This document shows positions 28,581 to 37,965 of a DNA stretch of 64,000 nt, one piece after another (positions within the stretch are counted from its first letter, which is position 1; each line of letters opens with the position of its first letter). The notes under the pieces are model-generated. The model was not told the origin of the DNA, did no database searches, and saw only the letters and a program-made list of their open reading frames with translations. Origin of the DNA: Millisia brevis NBRC 105863 (GTDB lineage Bacteria; Actinomycetota; Actinomycetes; Mycobacteriales; Mycobacteriaceae); contig NZ_BCRN01000017.1 in NCBI RefSeq assembly GCF_001552615.1, positions 36,599 through 100,598 of the forward strand. The letters run 5' to 3'. The position numbers and the translations under genes were made by a program.

Positions 28581-28642
28581 GCGGCTGCCGGCGGGAACAG
28601 GGGCGGCGCTCCACCTGGAGCGGTATGCCGATCGGCCGGTCG

Positions 28643-28648
28643 TAGGAT
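28643..28648 (+). promoter_or_regulatory. -10 element of map, leaderless
   Basis: TAGGAT lies exactly six bases before ATG 28655, and there is no ribosome-binding site. Confidence 0.55.
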
Positions 28649-28654
28649 GGCCTG

Positions 28655-29512
28655 ATGAGTGTTCGCAGTGTCCTGACGCCGGGTGAGGTCTCGCCCATGC
28701 TGGCCGTACCCAACCGCATCGAGCGCCCGGAGTACGTCGGCCGCAAGACCGCCCGCGAGGGCAGCGAACCGCACGTCCAGACACCCGACGTCATCGAGCG
28801 GATGCGAGTCGCCTCCCGCATCGCCGCGCGGGCCCTGCAGGCGGCGGGCGAGGCGGTCGCCCCCGGTGTGACGACCGAGGAACTCGACCGGATCGCCCAC
28901 GAGTACATGGTCGCCCACGGTGCCTACCCGTCGACCCTGGGCTACAAGGGATTCACCAAGTCCAGCTGCACCTCGCTCAACGAGGTGATCTGCCACGGCA
29001 TCCCCGACTCGACCGTCATGCAGGACGGCGACATCGTCAACATCGACGTCACCGCCTATATCGACGGCGTCCACGGCGACACCAACGCGACCTTCCTCGT
29101 CGGCGACGTCTCCGAGGAGGTGCGTCTGCTGGTCGAGCGCACCCGGGAGGCGACCATGCGTGCGATCAAGGCGGTCAAGCCCGGCCGCGCGCTCAACATC
29201 GTCGGCCGGGTCATCGAGGCCTACGCCGACCGCTTCGGCTACGGCGTCGTACGCGACTTCACCGGACACGGCATCGGCACCACCTTCCACAACGGTCTGA
29301 TCGTCCTGCACTACGACGAGCCGTCGGTCGAGACCATCATCGAGCCCGGCATGACCTTCACCATCGAGCCGATGATCACCCTCGGCGGTATCGACTGGGA
29401 TATGTGGGACGACGGCTGGACCGTGGTGACCCGCGACCGCTCCTGGACCGCGCAGTTCGAGCACACCCTGGTGGTCACCGATACCGGCGCCGAAATCCTC
29501 ACCCTGCCCTGA
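28655..29512 (+). CDS. map: type I methionine aminopeptidase
   Basis: A 285-residue enzyme that removes N-terminal Met from nascent proteins. The five metal ligands can be seen in [19 protein letters not shown] (two Asp), [13 protein letters not shown] (His), FTIEPM (Glu) and AQFEHT (Glu). A 40-residue N-terminal extension with [11 protein letters not shown] is typical of the longer mycobacterial MapB type, which uses it to contact the ribosome. It is followed after 17 bases by cobyric acid synthase. Confidence 0.97.
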   Translation: MSVRSVLTPGEVSPMLAVPNRIERPEYVGRKTAREGSEPHVQTPDVIERMRVASRIAARALQAAGEAVAPGVTTEELDRIAHEYMVAHGAYPSTLGYKGFTKSSCTSLNEVICHGIPDSTVMQDGDIVNIDVTAYIDGVHGDTNATFLVGDVSEEVRLLVERTREATMRAIKAVKPGRALNIVGRVIEAYADRFGYGVVRDFTGHGIGTTFHNGLIVLHYDEPSVETIIEPGMTFTIEPMITLGGIDWDMWDDGWTVVTRDRSWTAQFEHTLVVTDTGAEILTLP

Positions 29513-29529
29513 GCGGGGACGACCCTCGG

Positions 29530-31062
29530 ATGAGCGGCCGCCTCGCCGATGCGCTCCTGGTGGCCGGAACCACCTCGGACGCCGGTAAGTCCACGATCGT
29601 CGCCGGATTGTGCCGAGCGCTGCGTCGGCGGGGCATCGACGTCGCGCCGTTCAAGGCGCAGAACATGTCGAACAACTCCGCCGTCGCGCTGGACGGCGGC
29701 GAGATCGGCCGCGCCCAGGCCCTCCAGGCCTACGCCTGCGGGCTCGACCCGATCACGGCGTTCAATCCCATTCTGCTGAAACCGGGTTCGGACCACCGCT
29801 CGCAGGTGATCGTCCGCGGACATCCGGCCGGGACGATCGGCGGCGCCGACTACCGTTCGCGGCGAAGGGAACTGGCCGCGGTGGCCGTCGACGCCTTGGC
29901 GGGTCTGCGCCGCGCGCACGAGGTGGTGCTCTGTGAAGGTGCCGGATCGCCGGCCGAAATCAACCTGCGCGAGGGCGATATCGCCAATATGGGTCTGGCC
30001 CGCGCGGCCGATATGCCGGTGCTGGTGGTCGGCGATATCGACCGCGGGGGAGTGCTCGCGCACTTCCACGGCACGGTCGCGGTCCTCGAACCGGAGGATC
30101 AGCGGCTGATCGGCGGATTCGTGGTCAACAAATTTCGCGGTGACCGCGCCCTGCTGCAGCCCGGCCTCGACATGGTCACCGAACGCACCGGCCGACGCGT
30201 CCTCGGCGTCGTCGGCTACGACCCGACCGTGGCGATGGACGTCGAGGACTCGCTCAACGTGCCGGTCGAATCGACCGTCGGCACCCCGGCGCCGGCCCTG
30301 GGCGCGGGCCCGCTGCGGGTCGCGGCGATCCGCCTGCCGCGGATCTCCAATTCCACGGACGTCGAGGCGCTCGCCTGCGAACCGGGTGTCGAGGTGCGCT
30401 GGACGGCCGACCCGGCGATCGTGCGCGACGCGCACCTGGTCGTCCTGCCGGGCACCAAGTCGACCGTCGACGACCTCGCCTGGCTGCGCGCCGCGGGCCT
30501 GGCGAGCGCTCTCGAACAGCGGGTGGCCGCGCGCCGGCCCCTGTTCGCGATCTGCGGGGGCTACCAGATGCTGGCCCGCCGCATCGTCGACGACGTCGAA
30601 TCCGGGCGGGGCGCCGTCGAGGGCCTCGGATTGCTCGACCTCGACATCGCCTTCCATCCGGTCAAGACCGTGCGACGGGTCGCCGGGGTCGCGGACGGCG
30701 CACGGGTGACCGGCTACGAGATCCACCACGGTGCGGTGGTCCGCACGGCCGAGGCGCCGCTGCTGACCGACGACCGGTACGGCCCCGAGGGCTCCCGACG
30801 GGACGCGGTCGTCGGGACCCACTGGCACGGATTGCTCGAGTCGGACGGCTTTCGCCGGGCGCTGCTGCGCGAGGTGGTGGCGTTGACCGGACCGAGCGGT
30901 TTCATCGTCGCCGGCGACACCTCGGCCGTCGAGGTCCGCGACCGACGCCTCGACCGCCTTGCCGACCTGGTCGAGGCCGGTCTGGATGTCGACGCGGTGC
31001 TGAGGATCGCCCGCGGCGGCCCCCCGCACGTTCCGACGTTGTTCACCCGATTGCAGTGGTAG
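29530..31062 (+). CDS. cobQ: cobyric acid synthase
   Basis: A 510-residue glutamine-dependent amidotransferase that amidates four carboxyls of adenosylcobyrinic acid a,c-diamide. The N-terminal ATP-binding domain starts [19 protein letters not shown] with [12 protein letters not shown]; the glutaminase domain has the nucleophilic Cys in [10 protein letters not shown] and the catalytic His region in [15 protein letters not shown] 29530 follows a GGGGACGA stretch. It acts after CobB and CobO, whose genes lie 20 kb downstream, so the pathway is split between two loci. Confidence 0.95.
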   Translation: MSGRLADALLVAGTTSDAGKSTIVAGLCRALRRRGIDVAPFKAQNMSNNSAVALDGGEIGRAQALQAYACGLDPITAFNPILLKPGSDHRSQVIVRGHPAGTIGGADYRSRRRELAAVAVDALAGLRRAHEVVLCEGAGSPAEINLREGDIANMGLARAADMPVLVVGDIDRGGVLAHFHGTVAVLEPEDQRLIGGFVVNKFRGDRALLQPGLDMVTERTGRRVLGVVGYDPTVAMDVEDSLNVPVESTVGTPAPALGAGPLRVAAIRLPRISNSTDVEALACEPGVEVRWTADPAIVRDAHLVVLPGTKSTVDDLAWLRAAGLASALEQRVAARRPLFAICGGYQMLARRIVDDVESGRGAVEGLGLLDLDIAFHPVKTVRRVAGVADGARVTGYEIHHGAVVRTAEAPLLTDDRYGPEGSRRDAVVGTHWHGLLESDGFRRALLREVVALTGPSGFIVAGDTSAVEVRDRRLDRLADLVEAGLDVDAVLRIARGGPPHVPTLFTRLQW

Positions 31063-31088
31063 CGCCCCGGCGTCGCGACGGCGACGAG

Positions 31089-31094
31089 TAGGGT
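31089..31094 (+). promoter_or_regulatory. -10 element, leaderless, of alpha/beta-fold protein gene
   Basis: TAGGGT lies eight bases before ATG 31103. Confidence 0.45.
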
Positions 31095-31102
31095 TGGTCG
31101 AT

Positions 31103-31642
31103 ATGCCGACGAGCAGCGTCGATACCCCCGACGGTCCGGTCGAGGTCGCCGTCGACGGTCCCGAATCCCGCCATTTGGTGGTGATCGTTCCGGATATCGG
31201 GGAGCAGCCCGACGACTACGCCGCGCTCTGCGCGCGCCTCCACCAGTCCGATTTGCGCACCGCAATCCTCGAGACGCAGTCCAAGCCGACCCCGGACATG
31301 GTGACCGCCGTGCTGGAGACGTTCACCGGGTGGGCCAACCTCGTCGGCCACGGGACCGGCGCGGAGGCGGCCTGGTGGGTCGGCGCGACCACCTTCGGTC
31401 GGGTGCGCAGTCTGATCGCGATCGACCGCGGCCATCCCGGCGCGGACTCCGGCTGTCCGGCTATCGAGGTCCCGACGACGGTCATCGCCGTCGGCGCGGC
31501 GAACGTGGCCGCGGCTCGGGCGAGCGGCCCCAAGGTATACAGCGAATTCCGGTTGGTCGAACTCGCCGACACCGACGCCCCGATCCGCCGCTATCCCGCC
31601 GAACTGGCCAGCGAGATCGCCCTGCGGAGCAGCACATGGTAG
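31103..31642 (+). CDS. alpha/beta-hydrolase-like protein lacking the nucleophile
   Basis: A 179-residue protein with alternating strands and helices. The nucleophile-elbow position reads NLVGHGTGAEAAWW, where a hydrolase would have GHSxG, so Ser is replaced by Gly. Other strand/helix pieces (VVIVPDIGEQPDDYAALCARL and EVPTTVIAVGAANVAAA) fit a short alpha/beta-hydrolase fold. It is therefore probably non-catalytic. It lies between cobQ and a GCS2-type ligase, 53 bases before the latter, suggesting a partnership. No named family was recognised. Confidence 0.7.
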   Translation: MPTSSVDTPDGPVEVAVDGPESRHLVVIVPDIGEQPDDYAALCARLHQSDLRTAILETQSKPTPDMVTAVLETFTGWANLVGHGTGAEAAWWVGATTFGRVRSLIAIDRGHPGADSGCPAIEVPTTVIAVGAANVAAARASGPKVYSEFRLVELADTDAPIRRYPAELASEIALRSSTW

Positions 31643-31695
31643 GCCCGCACCACCTCCCGGGTCGGCGGCGCCCGATCACTCCCGCGGAGCTGTAG

Positions 31696-32841
31696 GTGCT
31701 CGACCGTCCGACGGTGTTCGGTCGATCGGAAGCGGCATGGCGATTCGGTATCGAGTTCGAATACCTCCTGGTCACCGCGCAGACCGGTGCGGTTCGCGAC
31801 TTCACCGACCTCGACTTCGCCACGCTGACGGCGGCTCTGGCCGACCCGCCGGGCCGCACCGACCCCAGCCTGGAAACCGGTGACCTCGGCATCAAGTCCG
31901 GCTATTGGTACCTCGAGGGTGACGAACGCTTCGACCCGACCGGGCATCTGACCGACCTGCTGGTCAAAGGGGTGGAGATCCGCACCCCTCCGCGACCGAC
32001 GATCGCCGCGGCGATCGACAGCCTCACCGACGTCGAGACGCAGTTGCTGTCCCGCCTGGCGCGCGCCGGGCTCGGCGCCGGGATCGTCGGGCACAACCCG
32101 CGCACCGATCGGTACCGGCTCGATCCGCCGTTGAACGACTGGGAGATTCGGATGCGCGAGGAGCATCCGGAGTACGCGCTCGCCGAGGTCTCCAATGTCA
32201 CCTACGGCCCCGACCTCAACCTGTCGTATACCCCCGCGGATGACGACGCCGCCCGCCGGATCGCGCGGCGCCTCACCTACTACAGCCCCTACCTGGTGCC
32301 CTTCTCGTTCAGCTCACCGTTCCGGTCCGGGCAGGTGTGGTCCGGGCCGTCGATCCGCACCCACATCCGCACCGGGCCGCGCGCCGCGGTCCGGGTCTAC
32401 CTCGACGGCGCGGACGGCACCCCGCCCCTCGAGGTGCCCGCACGATCGGCGAGCGAACGTGGGCGGATCGAGTTCAAGGCCTTCGACGCGATCCCCGCCC
32501 TGGACCTGATGGCGGCGCTGTTCGCCCTGGTCGCGGGTATCGCCCTGGCCGACGACCTGCCCGGCCGGGCGGCGGTACCGGACCGGGAACTGCACCGGGT
32601 CGCCGGCGCCGAAGGATGGTCGGATCCGCGGATCGTCGCCGGCGCCGCCGAGATGCTGGACGCCGCCCGGGCGGCATTGGCATCCGATGACGAGTTGCGT
32701 TGTGCCGTAACCGACCTGGAGGTCCTCGTTCGGCTGCTCGCCGAACGGATCACCCCGGCGGATCTGTTGGTGGACCACTACCGGCGCGCCGGGACCATGT
32801 ACATCCCCGCGCCGATCCCCAAGCGGCTCTTCGACATCTGA
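31696..32841 (+). CDS. GCS2-type glutamate-cysteine ligase/carboxylate-amine ligase
   Basis: A 381-residue protein whose N-terminal FGIEFEYLLVT is the conserved acidic start of the GCS2 ATP-grasp-like ligases, with VKGVEIRTPP, VGHNPRTDRY and FKAFDAIPALDLMAALFALV further on. The family joins glutamate (or another gamma-carboxylate) to an amine such as cysteine. Because this order uses mycothiol rather than glutathione, the product is uncertain; an ergothioneine-type or other gamma-glutamyl role is possible. GTG 31696 follows GCGGAG. Confidence 0.78.
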   Translation: MLDRPTVFGRSEAAWRFGIEFEYLLVTAQTGAVRDFTDLDFATLTAALADPPGRTDPSLETGDLGIKSGYWYLEGDERFDPTGHLTDLLVKGVEIRTPPRPTIAAAIDSLTDVETQLLSRLARAGLGAGIVGHNPRTDRYRLDPPLNDWEIRMREEHPEYALAEVSNVTYGPDLNLSYTPADDDAARRIARRLTYYSPYLVPFSFSSPFRSGQVWSGPSIRTHIRTGPRAAVRVYLDGADGTPPLEVPARSASERGRIEFKAFDAIPALDLMAALFALVAGIALADDLPGRAAVPDRELHRVAGAEGWSDPRIVAGAAEMLDAARAALASDDELRCAVTDLEVLVRLLAERITPADLLVDHYRRAGTMYIPAPIPKRLFDI

Positions 32842-32871
32842 CCCGCGCCGCCCGGACACGAGCGGCGCGGG
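32842..32871. terminator. bidirectional hairpin between GCS2 ligase and mtr
   Basis: CCCGCGCCGC (32842-32851) pairs perfectly with GCGGCGCGGG (32862-32871) in the 35-bp gap between convergent stops. Confidence 0.7.
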
Positions 32872-32876
32872 ATCGG

Positions 32877-34313
32877 TCAGATGTCGAGGCCGAGCAGCGC
32901 GTTCTCCACCAGTTCCGACAGCGCGGGGTGGATCCAGTACTGGCCCCGCGCCACCTCGGTCGCGGTCTGCCCAAAGCTCATCGCCTGGATCAGCGGTTGG
33001 ATCACCGTGGACGCGGCCAGGCCGAGAATATGCGCGCCCAGCAGCCGCCCGGTGCCGCGCTCGGCGATCACCTTGCAGAAACCGTCCGAATCCTCCAGCG
33101 CCCACCCGTAGGCGACCGCGCCGAGCGGCTGCACCTTGACGGCGATGTCGTAGCCGGCGTCGCGCGCCTGCCCTTCGGTCAGCCCCACCGTGGCGATCTC
33201 GGGTTGGGTGAAGACCGCGCGGGGGATCGGCACGTCGGGGAAGGCGGCCAGGTCGGCGGTGTCGTCCCAGTTCCTGAGCAGATTGTCCGCGACCGCCCGG
33301 GCCTGGGCATTGGCCACATGCTTGAGCTGATCCTCGGAGGCGACATCGCCGAGCGCCCAGACATTGCGGGCGGTGGTGCGACCGCAGCGGTCGACGACGA
33401 CCTCACCGGACGGTGCCAGCTGCACCCCGCCGTGCTCGGCGCCGAGATGATCGCCGTTCGGGTGGCGGCCGACCGCGACGAGCACCGTGTCGCAGGTGAC
33501 CGTCGATCCGTCGCTCAGCGCCACCGCGATCGCGTTGTCCGCGCCCTCGCCCGGCCCGTCGAGGGCGGGTCCGGTGAGCCCGGCGACCTCACAGCCCAGC
33601 CGCACATCCCATTGTTTGGACGCGAGCCGGGTGAAGGTATCGGAGATATCCCGGTCCATCGTGCGCAGCAGATGGTCGCCGCGCGCGATGATCGTCACCC
33701 GGGAACCCAAGCCGGAGAAGATATTCGCGAACTCCGCGGCGATCGTGCCGGAGCCGACGATCACCAGATGCCGCGGCAGCTGTGGCAGGCGCATGATCGT
33801 ATCGCTGGTGTGGAAGGCGACGCCGGAATCGGCGATCACGTCGGGAACGATCGCGCGCGAGCCCGTCGCCAAGACGATCTGCCCGGCCCGCACGATCGTG
33901 CCCGCATCCGGACCGTCGCCGATCTCGAGGGTCAGCGGTGCGGTGAACCGGGCGGTGCCGGAGATCAGGGAGACATTCGCCGCCCCGCTGCGGCGCCATT
34001 GCTCGCCGGAGCGGGAGATCGAATCGATGCGGCCGAAGATGCGCCCGACGATGTCCGACCACCGAGCTCCGGTGAACTGTGCGTCCACCCCGAAGCGGGC
34101 CGCATCGGTCGCGGAGCGCGCCACGTTCGCCGCCTGGACGAACATCTTGGTGGGGATGCAGCCGACGTTCAGGCAGGTGCCCCCGAAGACCGGGTTGCGC
34201 TCGATGATCGCGACCGAACGATCGGCGAAACGCTCGTCGGCGATCGAGTTGCCCGACCCGGAACCGATGACGACGAGGTCGACCTCCCGCACGGAGGCGG
34301 TGTCGCCGCTCAT
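32877..34313 (-). CDS. mtr: mycothione reductase
   Basis: A 478-residue FAD disulfide reductase that regenerates mycothiol from its disulfide with NADPH. The FAD loop VIGSGSGNSIAD, redox-active disulfide GGTCLNVGCIPTKM (Cys47 and Cys52), second nucleotide loop VIVGSGTIAAEFA, FAD motif VWALGDVASE and C-terminal dimer/active-site HPALSELVENAL are complete. The unusual SGSGNS in the first loop, instead of GGGSGG, is typical of mycothione reductase and separates it from glutathione reductase. It overlaps the upstream hydrolase gene by four bases. Confidence 0.96.
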   Translation of the reverse strand: MSGDTASVREVDLVVIGSGSGNSIADERFADRSVAIIERNPVFGGTCLNVGCIPTKMFVQAANVARSATDAARFGVDAQFTGARWSDIVGRIFGRIDSISRSGEQWRRSGAANVSLISGTARFTAPLTLEIGDGPDAGTIVRAGQIVLATGSRAIVPDVIADSGVAFHTSDTIMRLPQLPRHLVIVGSGTIAAEFANIFSGLGSRVTIIARGDHLLRTMDRDISDTFTRLASKQWDVRLGCEVAGLTGPALDGPGEGADNAIAVALSDGSTVTCDTVLVAVGRHPNGDHLGAEHGGVQLAPSGEVVVDRCGRTTARNVWALGDVASEDQLKHVANAQARAVADNLLRNWDDTADLAAFPDVPIPRAVFTQPEIATVGLTEGQARDAGYDIAVKVQPLGAVAYGWALEDSDGFCKVIAERGTGRLLGAHILGLAASTVIQPLIQAMSFGQTATEVARGQYWIHPALSELVENALLGLDI

Positions 34314-35446
34314 CGGGAATCGGCGGCGACCGAATCCGCCCCATCCGTGACCGAATCCGCACCCTCGACGATGGGGGAGACGGCGGCGGTCTCGTCCGCG
34401 CCGGCCGGGCTCCCGCCGGCGGGGCCCGCGACCGCGGGAGCTGCGGGGGTCTGCGGTGGGGTCGGGGCGGGCAGGTGATCGAGCCAGGCGTCCACCTCGG
34501 CGAAGGCGTGCTCGCGCACCGCGGCCACCGACAGGAAGATATCGTGCCGGGCTCCGTCGATCGGCACCACGGACACCCGATCGCCCAGGCAGCCCGACCA
34601 CCGGGCGATCTGGCCGACGTCGAGTACCGCGTCCGCCGAATCGACCTCCGGCACATACTCGTTGGAGCGGAAGGAGACGGCCGACCGCAGCACGAGGGTC
34701 GGCACCCCCACGTTGATGCCGCGGTGCAGGTGCGCCTGGGCGCGGCGGACCGCGCGGATCCATCCGAAGCGGATCGGGAAGCCCGCCAGCGGCTTGCTGA
34801 CGGTGTTGTAGGTCCACTCGCCGTGCACCTTGGCGGAGATCGAACTGCCGTAGGTGTCGAGGCTGCGCCCCGGGACCACCGCCATCGGGCGGGTGCGTCC
34901 GACGGCCTCGATAGCCGCCGAGACCAGGGGGGTGCGCATCAGTGCGCTGCCCTGCAGGTCCAGCCAGGGGCTGTTGAGGACCTCGCCGATCACCCCGTCG
35001 CGGCGGCCGTTGCGGCGCCGACGGTCGAGCCACAGCGGAACGATCAGGCCGCCGGTGGAGTGCGCCATCATCACGACATCGCGGCCGGTCTCCTCGTGCA
35101 CGATCGCCAGGGCCCGTTCGAGCTCGGCGTCGTACAACGACAGGTCGCTGATGTAGTGCGGGGTCTGGTCCTCCCGCAGCGATCGGCCGCACTTGCGCAG
35201 GTCCAGCGCGTACAACTGGTGGCCGTGCGCGTGCAGGTGCTCGGCGATATGGCGCTGGAAGAAGTAGTCGGTATAGCCGTGGACGTAGAGGATCGGCGGC
35301 CCGTCGGCCTGCACCCCGTCGGCGGACGTCGGGCGGTAGCGGACCAGGGTGGCGACGATGGCGCCCTCGCCGTCCGGATCGACCCCCAATTCGATCGTCC
35401 GTTGGTCGAAGCCCTCACCGAGAATGTCCGGAATCCACGAACTCAT
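34310..35446 (-). CDS. alpha/beta hydrolase (serine lipase/lysophospholipase-like)
   Basis: A 378-residue cytoplasmic hydrolase. The oxyanion segment YVHGYTDYFFQRHIAEHLHAHG, nucleophile elbow MMAHSTGG (Ser130), and late catalytic His in GARHDIFLS are all present. The last 60 residues are a Pro/Ala-rich tail (APTPPQTPAAPAVAGPAGG) unlike the domain. The same pair, hydrolase plus mtr, occurs in M. tuberculosis (Rv2854-Rv2855), so a link to thiol metabolism has been kept through evolution; the substrate is unknown. Confidence 0.9.
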   Translation of the reverse strand: MSSWIPDILGEGFDQRTIELGVDPDGEGAIVATLVRYRPTSADGVQADGPPILYVHGYTDYFFQRHIAEHLHAHGHQLYALDLRKCGRSLREDQTPHYISDLSLYDAELERALAIVHEETGRDVVMMAHSTGGLIVPLWLDRRRRNGRRDGVIGEVLNSPWLDLQGSALMRTPLVSAAIEAVGRTRPMAVVPGRSLDTYGSSISAKVHGEWTYNTVSKPLAGFPIRFGWIRAVRRAQAHLHRGINVGVPTLVLRSAVSFRSNEYVPEVDSADAVLDVGQIARWSGCLGDRVSVVPIDGARHDIFLSVAAVREHAFAEVDAWLDHLPAPTPPQTPAAPAVAGPAGGSPAGADETAAVSPIVEGADSVTDGADSVAADSR

Positions 35447-35569
35447 GTCTTCAGCCTAATGGGGCACTCCGACCACCGCCGATGGCTCCCACCGGGGGAT
35501 GTCGGCCTTCCGCGCGGGCGGCGCCGCAGCGAATCGCCAGGCGTCGGGACATGCGATTTCTCACATACT

Positions 35570-35598
35570 TTGACATGATGACCGGCGGGTAATCTAGT
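35570..35598 (+). promoter_or_regulatory. candidate mqo promoter
   Basis: A consensus TTGACA lies at 35570-35575. TAATCT at 35590-35595 is a good -10 but only 14 bases away; TCTAGT at 35593-35598 has the normal 17-base spacing. Either would give an approximately 110-base leader before mqo. Confidence 0.5.
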
Positions 35599-35710
35599 GG
35601 TCAATGTGTGCCCGACGACGGGCATATTTCGACTGCCCGCGACGACGCGGACCGTGGTCTGCGTCCGACGGCTGTCGAGGTGTACGAGCAGCGAAGGACG
35701 CGATCTACCA

Positions 35711-37276
35711 GTGGCGAACTCAACGGGGTCGACAGCAACGAAGTCGGGTGCGGCAGGTCAACGACCGATCGAGACGGTCGACGTCGTCCTGGTGGGCGCG
35801 GGCATCATGAGCGCGACGCTCGGTGCGCTGCTGCGCAAACTCGAACCCTCCTGGACGGTGCGCGTCTACGAACGCCTCGACGCCGCCGCCGCGGAGAGTT
35901 CCGATGCGTGGAACAACGCCGGCACCGGCCACTCCGCCCTCTGCGAGCTCAACTACACCCCGCAGCAGAAGGACGGCACCGTCGACGTCAACAAGGCGAT
36001 CACGGTCAACGAGCAGTTCCAGCTGTCCCGCCAGTTCTGGGCCACCTCGGTGGCGACCGGCATGCTCGGCGACCCGAAGGACTTCATCAGCCCGGTCCCG
36101 CACGTCAGCTTCGTCACCGGCACCGCCAACTCGAAGTACCTGCGCGCCCGCTACGACGCCCTCGCGCCCAACCCGCTGTTCGCCGGGATGGAGTTCATCG
36201 ACGACCCGACCGTCTTCGCCGAGCGGCTGCCGCTGATGGCCCGCGGCCGTGACGCCGCCCAGCCCATCGCGCTGAACTGGTCCGATCGCGGTACCGACGT
36301 CGACTTCGGCTCCCTGACCCGCCAGCTGCTCAACTACGTCGCCGGCAGCGGCTCCGCCGTGCACTTCGGACACGAGGTGCAGGGGCTGTCCAAGGACGGC
36401 GCCAAGTGGTGGGAGGTGAAGGTCCGCAACCGTCGCTCTCGCGAGAGCACCACCGTGCGTGCGCGATTCGTCTTCGTCGGTGCCGGCGGCGGCGCCCTGC
36501 GGTTGCTGCAGAAGTCGGGGATTCCGGAGGCCAAGGGCTTCGGCGGCTTCCCGGTCAGCGGTGAATGGCTGCGCTGCATCAACCCGTCCGCGATCGCCGA
36601 ACACGACGCGAAGGTCTACGGCAAGGCCGCCGTAGGCGCACCGCCGATGTCGGTACCGCACCTCGACACCCGCGTCATCGGTGGAAAGCGCGACCTGCTG
36701 TTCGGACCGTTTGCCGGTTGGACGCCGAAGTTCCTCAAGAACGGCCGCAATACCGATCTGTTCGCCTCGGTGCGGCCCAACAACATCGGCTCGATGCTCG
36801 GTGTCGGCCTGACGGAGCTCGGCCTGGTCAAGTACCTGGTCGGCGAGCTCGCCAAGGGCCCGGCCGCCCGCGTCGACGAGCTGCGCGAGTTCTACCCGCG
36901 CGCCGCCGACCCCGACTGGTACAGCGTCGTCGCCGGGCAGCGGGTGCAGGTGATCCGCCGCAAGGGTCGCGGCGGCGTCCTCGAATTCGGTACCGCGGTG
37001 ATCACCGCGGGCGACGGGTCGATCGCCGGCCTGCTCGGCGCCTCGCCGGGCGCCTCCACCGCGGTCTCCGCGATGCTGACCGTCCTGGAACGCTGCTTCG
37101 GCGACCGGTGGACCCAGTGGCGTCCGGTGCTCGAGGAGATGGTGCCGTCGTTGGGCACCTCGCTGGCCGAGCAGCCGCGTCTGTTCGAGGAACTGTGGGA
37201 CTACTCGACGCGTGAACTGCAGCTCGATCGCAGTGTCCGCACCGACCCCGCGGACACCGGGATCGCCGCCGGCTGA
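35711..37276 (+). CDS. mqo: malate:quinone oxidoreductase
   Basis: A 521-residue peripheral-membrane flavoprotein that oxidises malate to oxaloacetate and passes electrons to menaquinone, replacing or supplementing malate dehydrogenase. The FAD loop [62 protein letters not shown] and the C-terminal [16 protein letters not shown] are the family's landmarks. GTG 35711 follows a GAAGGA stretch; the frame stays open to 35597 but the added residues are not conserved. Confidence 0.96.
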   Translation: MANSTGSTATKSGAAGQRPIETVDVVLVGAGIMSATLGALLRKLEPSWTVRVYERLDAAAAESSDAWNNAGTGHSALCELNYTPQQKDGTVDVNKAITVNEQFQLSRQFWATSVATGMLGDPKDFISPVPHVSFVTGTANSKYLRARYDALAPNPLFAGMEFIDDPTVFAERLPLMARGRDAAQPIALNWSDRGTDVDFGSLTRQLLNYVAGSGSAVHFGHEVQGLSKDGAKWWEVKVRNRRSRESTTVRARFVFVGAGGGALRLLQKSGIPEAKGFGGFPVSGEWLRCINPSAIAEHDAKVYGKAAVGAPPMSVPHLDTRVIGGKRDLLFGPFAGWTPKFLKNGRNTDLFASVRPNNIGSMLGVGLTELGLVKYLVGELAKGPAARVDELREFYPRAADPDWYSVVAGQRVQVIRRKGRGGVLEFGTAVITAGDGSIAGLLGASPGASTAVSAMLTVLERCFGDRWTQWRPVLEEMVPSLGTSLAEQPRLFEELWDYSTRELQLDRSVRTDPADTGIAAG

Positions 37277-37322
37277 GGCTCGCTCCGGTCGCACCGAGCC
37301 CCGTTCTGTGCTACCAAAAGGT

Positions 37323-37787
37323 ATGCCTACCTCGACGACCACGATTCGCCGGGCTCGCTCGTACGACCTGTCGACCGACATTCTGTACCGGTTGCTGAAG
37401 CTGCGGGTGGAGGTTTTTGTGGTCGAACAGGGCTGCGCCTACCCGGAGCTCGACGGCAGGGACCTCGAACGCGAGACCCGGCACTATTGGATCGAAGCCG
37501 GTGACGACGTCATCTGCACCCTCCGACTGCTCGAGGAGCACGAGGCCGGGGTGAAGACGTACCGCATCGGACGACTGTGTACCCGGCCCGAGTATCGCGG
37601 GCAGGGACATACCCGGCGACTGCTGCAGGCGGCCCTGGCCGAGGTGGGTTCCACCCCGTGCCGGATCCTCGCGCAGACGTACCTGGCGGATATGTACTCC
37701 GAGTACGGCTTCGTACCGACCGGACCGGACGTCGTCGAGGACGGTATCCCGCACCGACCGATGGAGCGGGTCGCCACCAACCGCTGA
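37323..37787 (+). CDS. ElaA-type GNAT acetyltransferase
   Basis: A 154-residue single-domain GNAT protein of the ElaA family: YRLLKLRVEVFVVEQGCAYPELDGRD near the N-terminus and the acetyl-CoA loop GRLCTRPEYRGQGHTRRLLQAAL. The acceptor is unknown. It sits directly after mqo as Rv2851c does in M. tuberculosis, and marks the left boundary of the conserved order before the accessory island. Confidence 0.9.
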   Translation: MPTSTTTIRRARSYDLSTDILYRLLKLRVEVFVVEQGCAYPELDGRDLERETRHYWIEAGDDVICTLRLLEEHEAGVKTYRIGRLCTRPEYRGQGHTRRLLQAALAEVGSTPCRILAQTYLADMYSEYGFVPTGPDVVEDGIPHRPMERVATNR

Positions 37788-37810
37788 CCTCGCGGCTCAC
37801 CGGCACCCGT

Positions 37811-37850
37811 CCCAGCAGTACCCAGCGGCTTCCCGGCAGTACCCACCGGC
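37811..37850 (+). repeat. two imperfect tandem 20-bp units
   Basis: CCCAGCAGTACCCAGCGGCT is followed directly by TCCCGGCAGTACCCACCGGC, two related units sharing GCAGTACCCA. They sit at the junction where the accessory island begins and just before a terminator. Confidence 0.5.
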
Positions 37851-37892
37851 GGACCGCCGCCCCCAACCGGGGCGGCGGTCCGTTCGCGTTTT
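37851..37892 (+). terminator. intrinsic terminator after GNAT gene
   Basis: GGACCGCCGCCCC (37851-37863) pairs perfectly with GGGGCGGCGGTCC (37869-37881) around five bases, and TTTT follows at 37889-37892. It insulates the mqo-GNAT transcript from the island. Confidence 0.8.
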
Positions 37893-37965
37893 CACCTGCC
37901 GGGCGGTTCGATTCACGCACGCTCAATGGGTTGCTCCCACCGGGGGCGCCGGCACGATCCGGGGC

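Noticed and set aside
35604..35810. A short frame starting MCARRR just after the mqo promoter, considered as a cysteine-responsive leader peptide
   Set aside because: It overlaps the mqo start in another frame, has no ribosome-binding site or attenuator stem, and mqo is not a sulfur gene.
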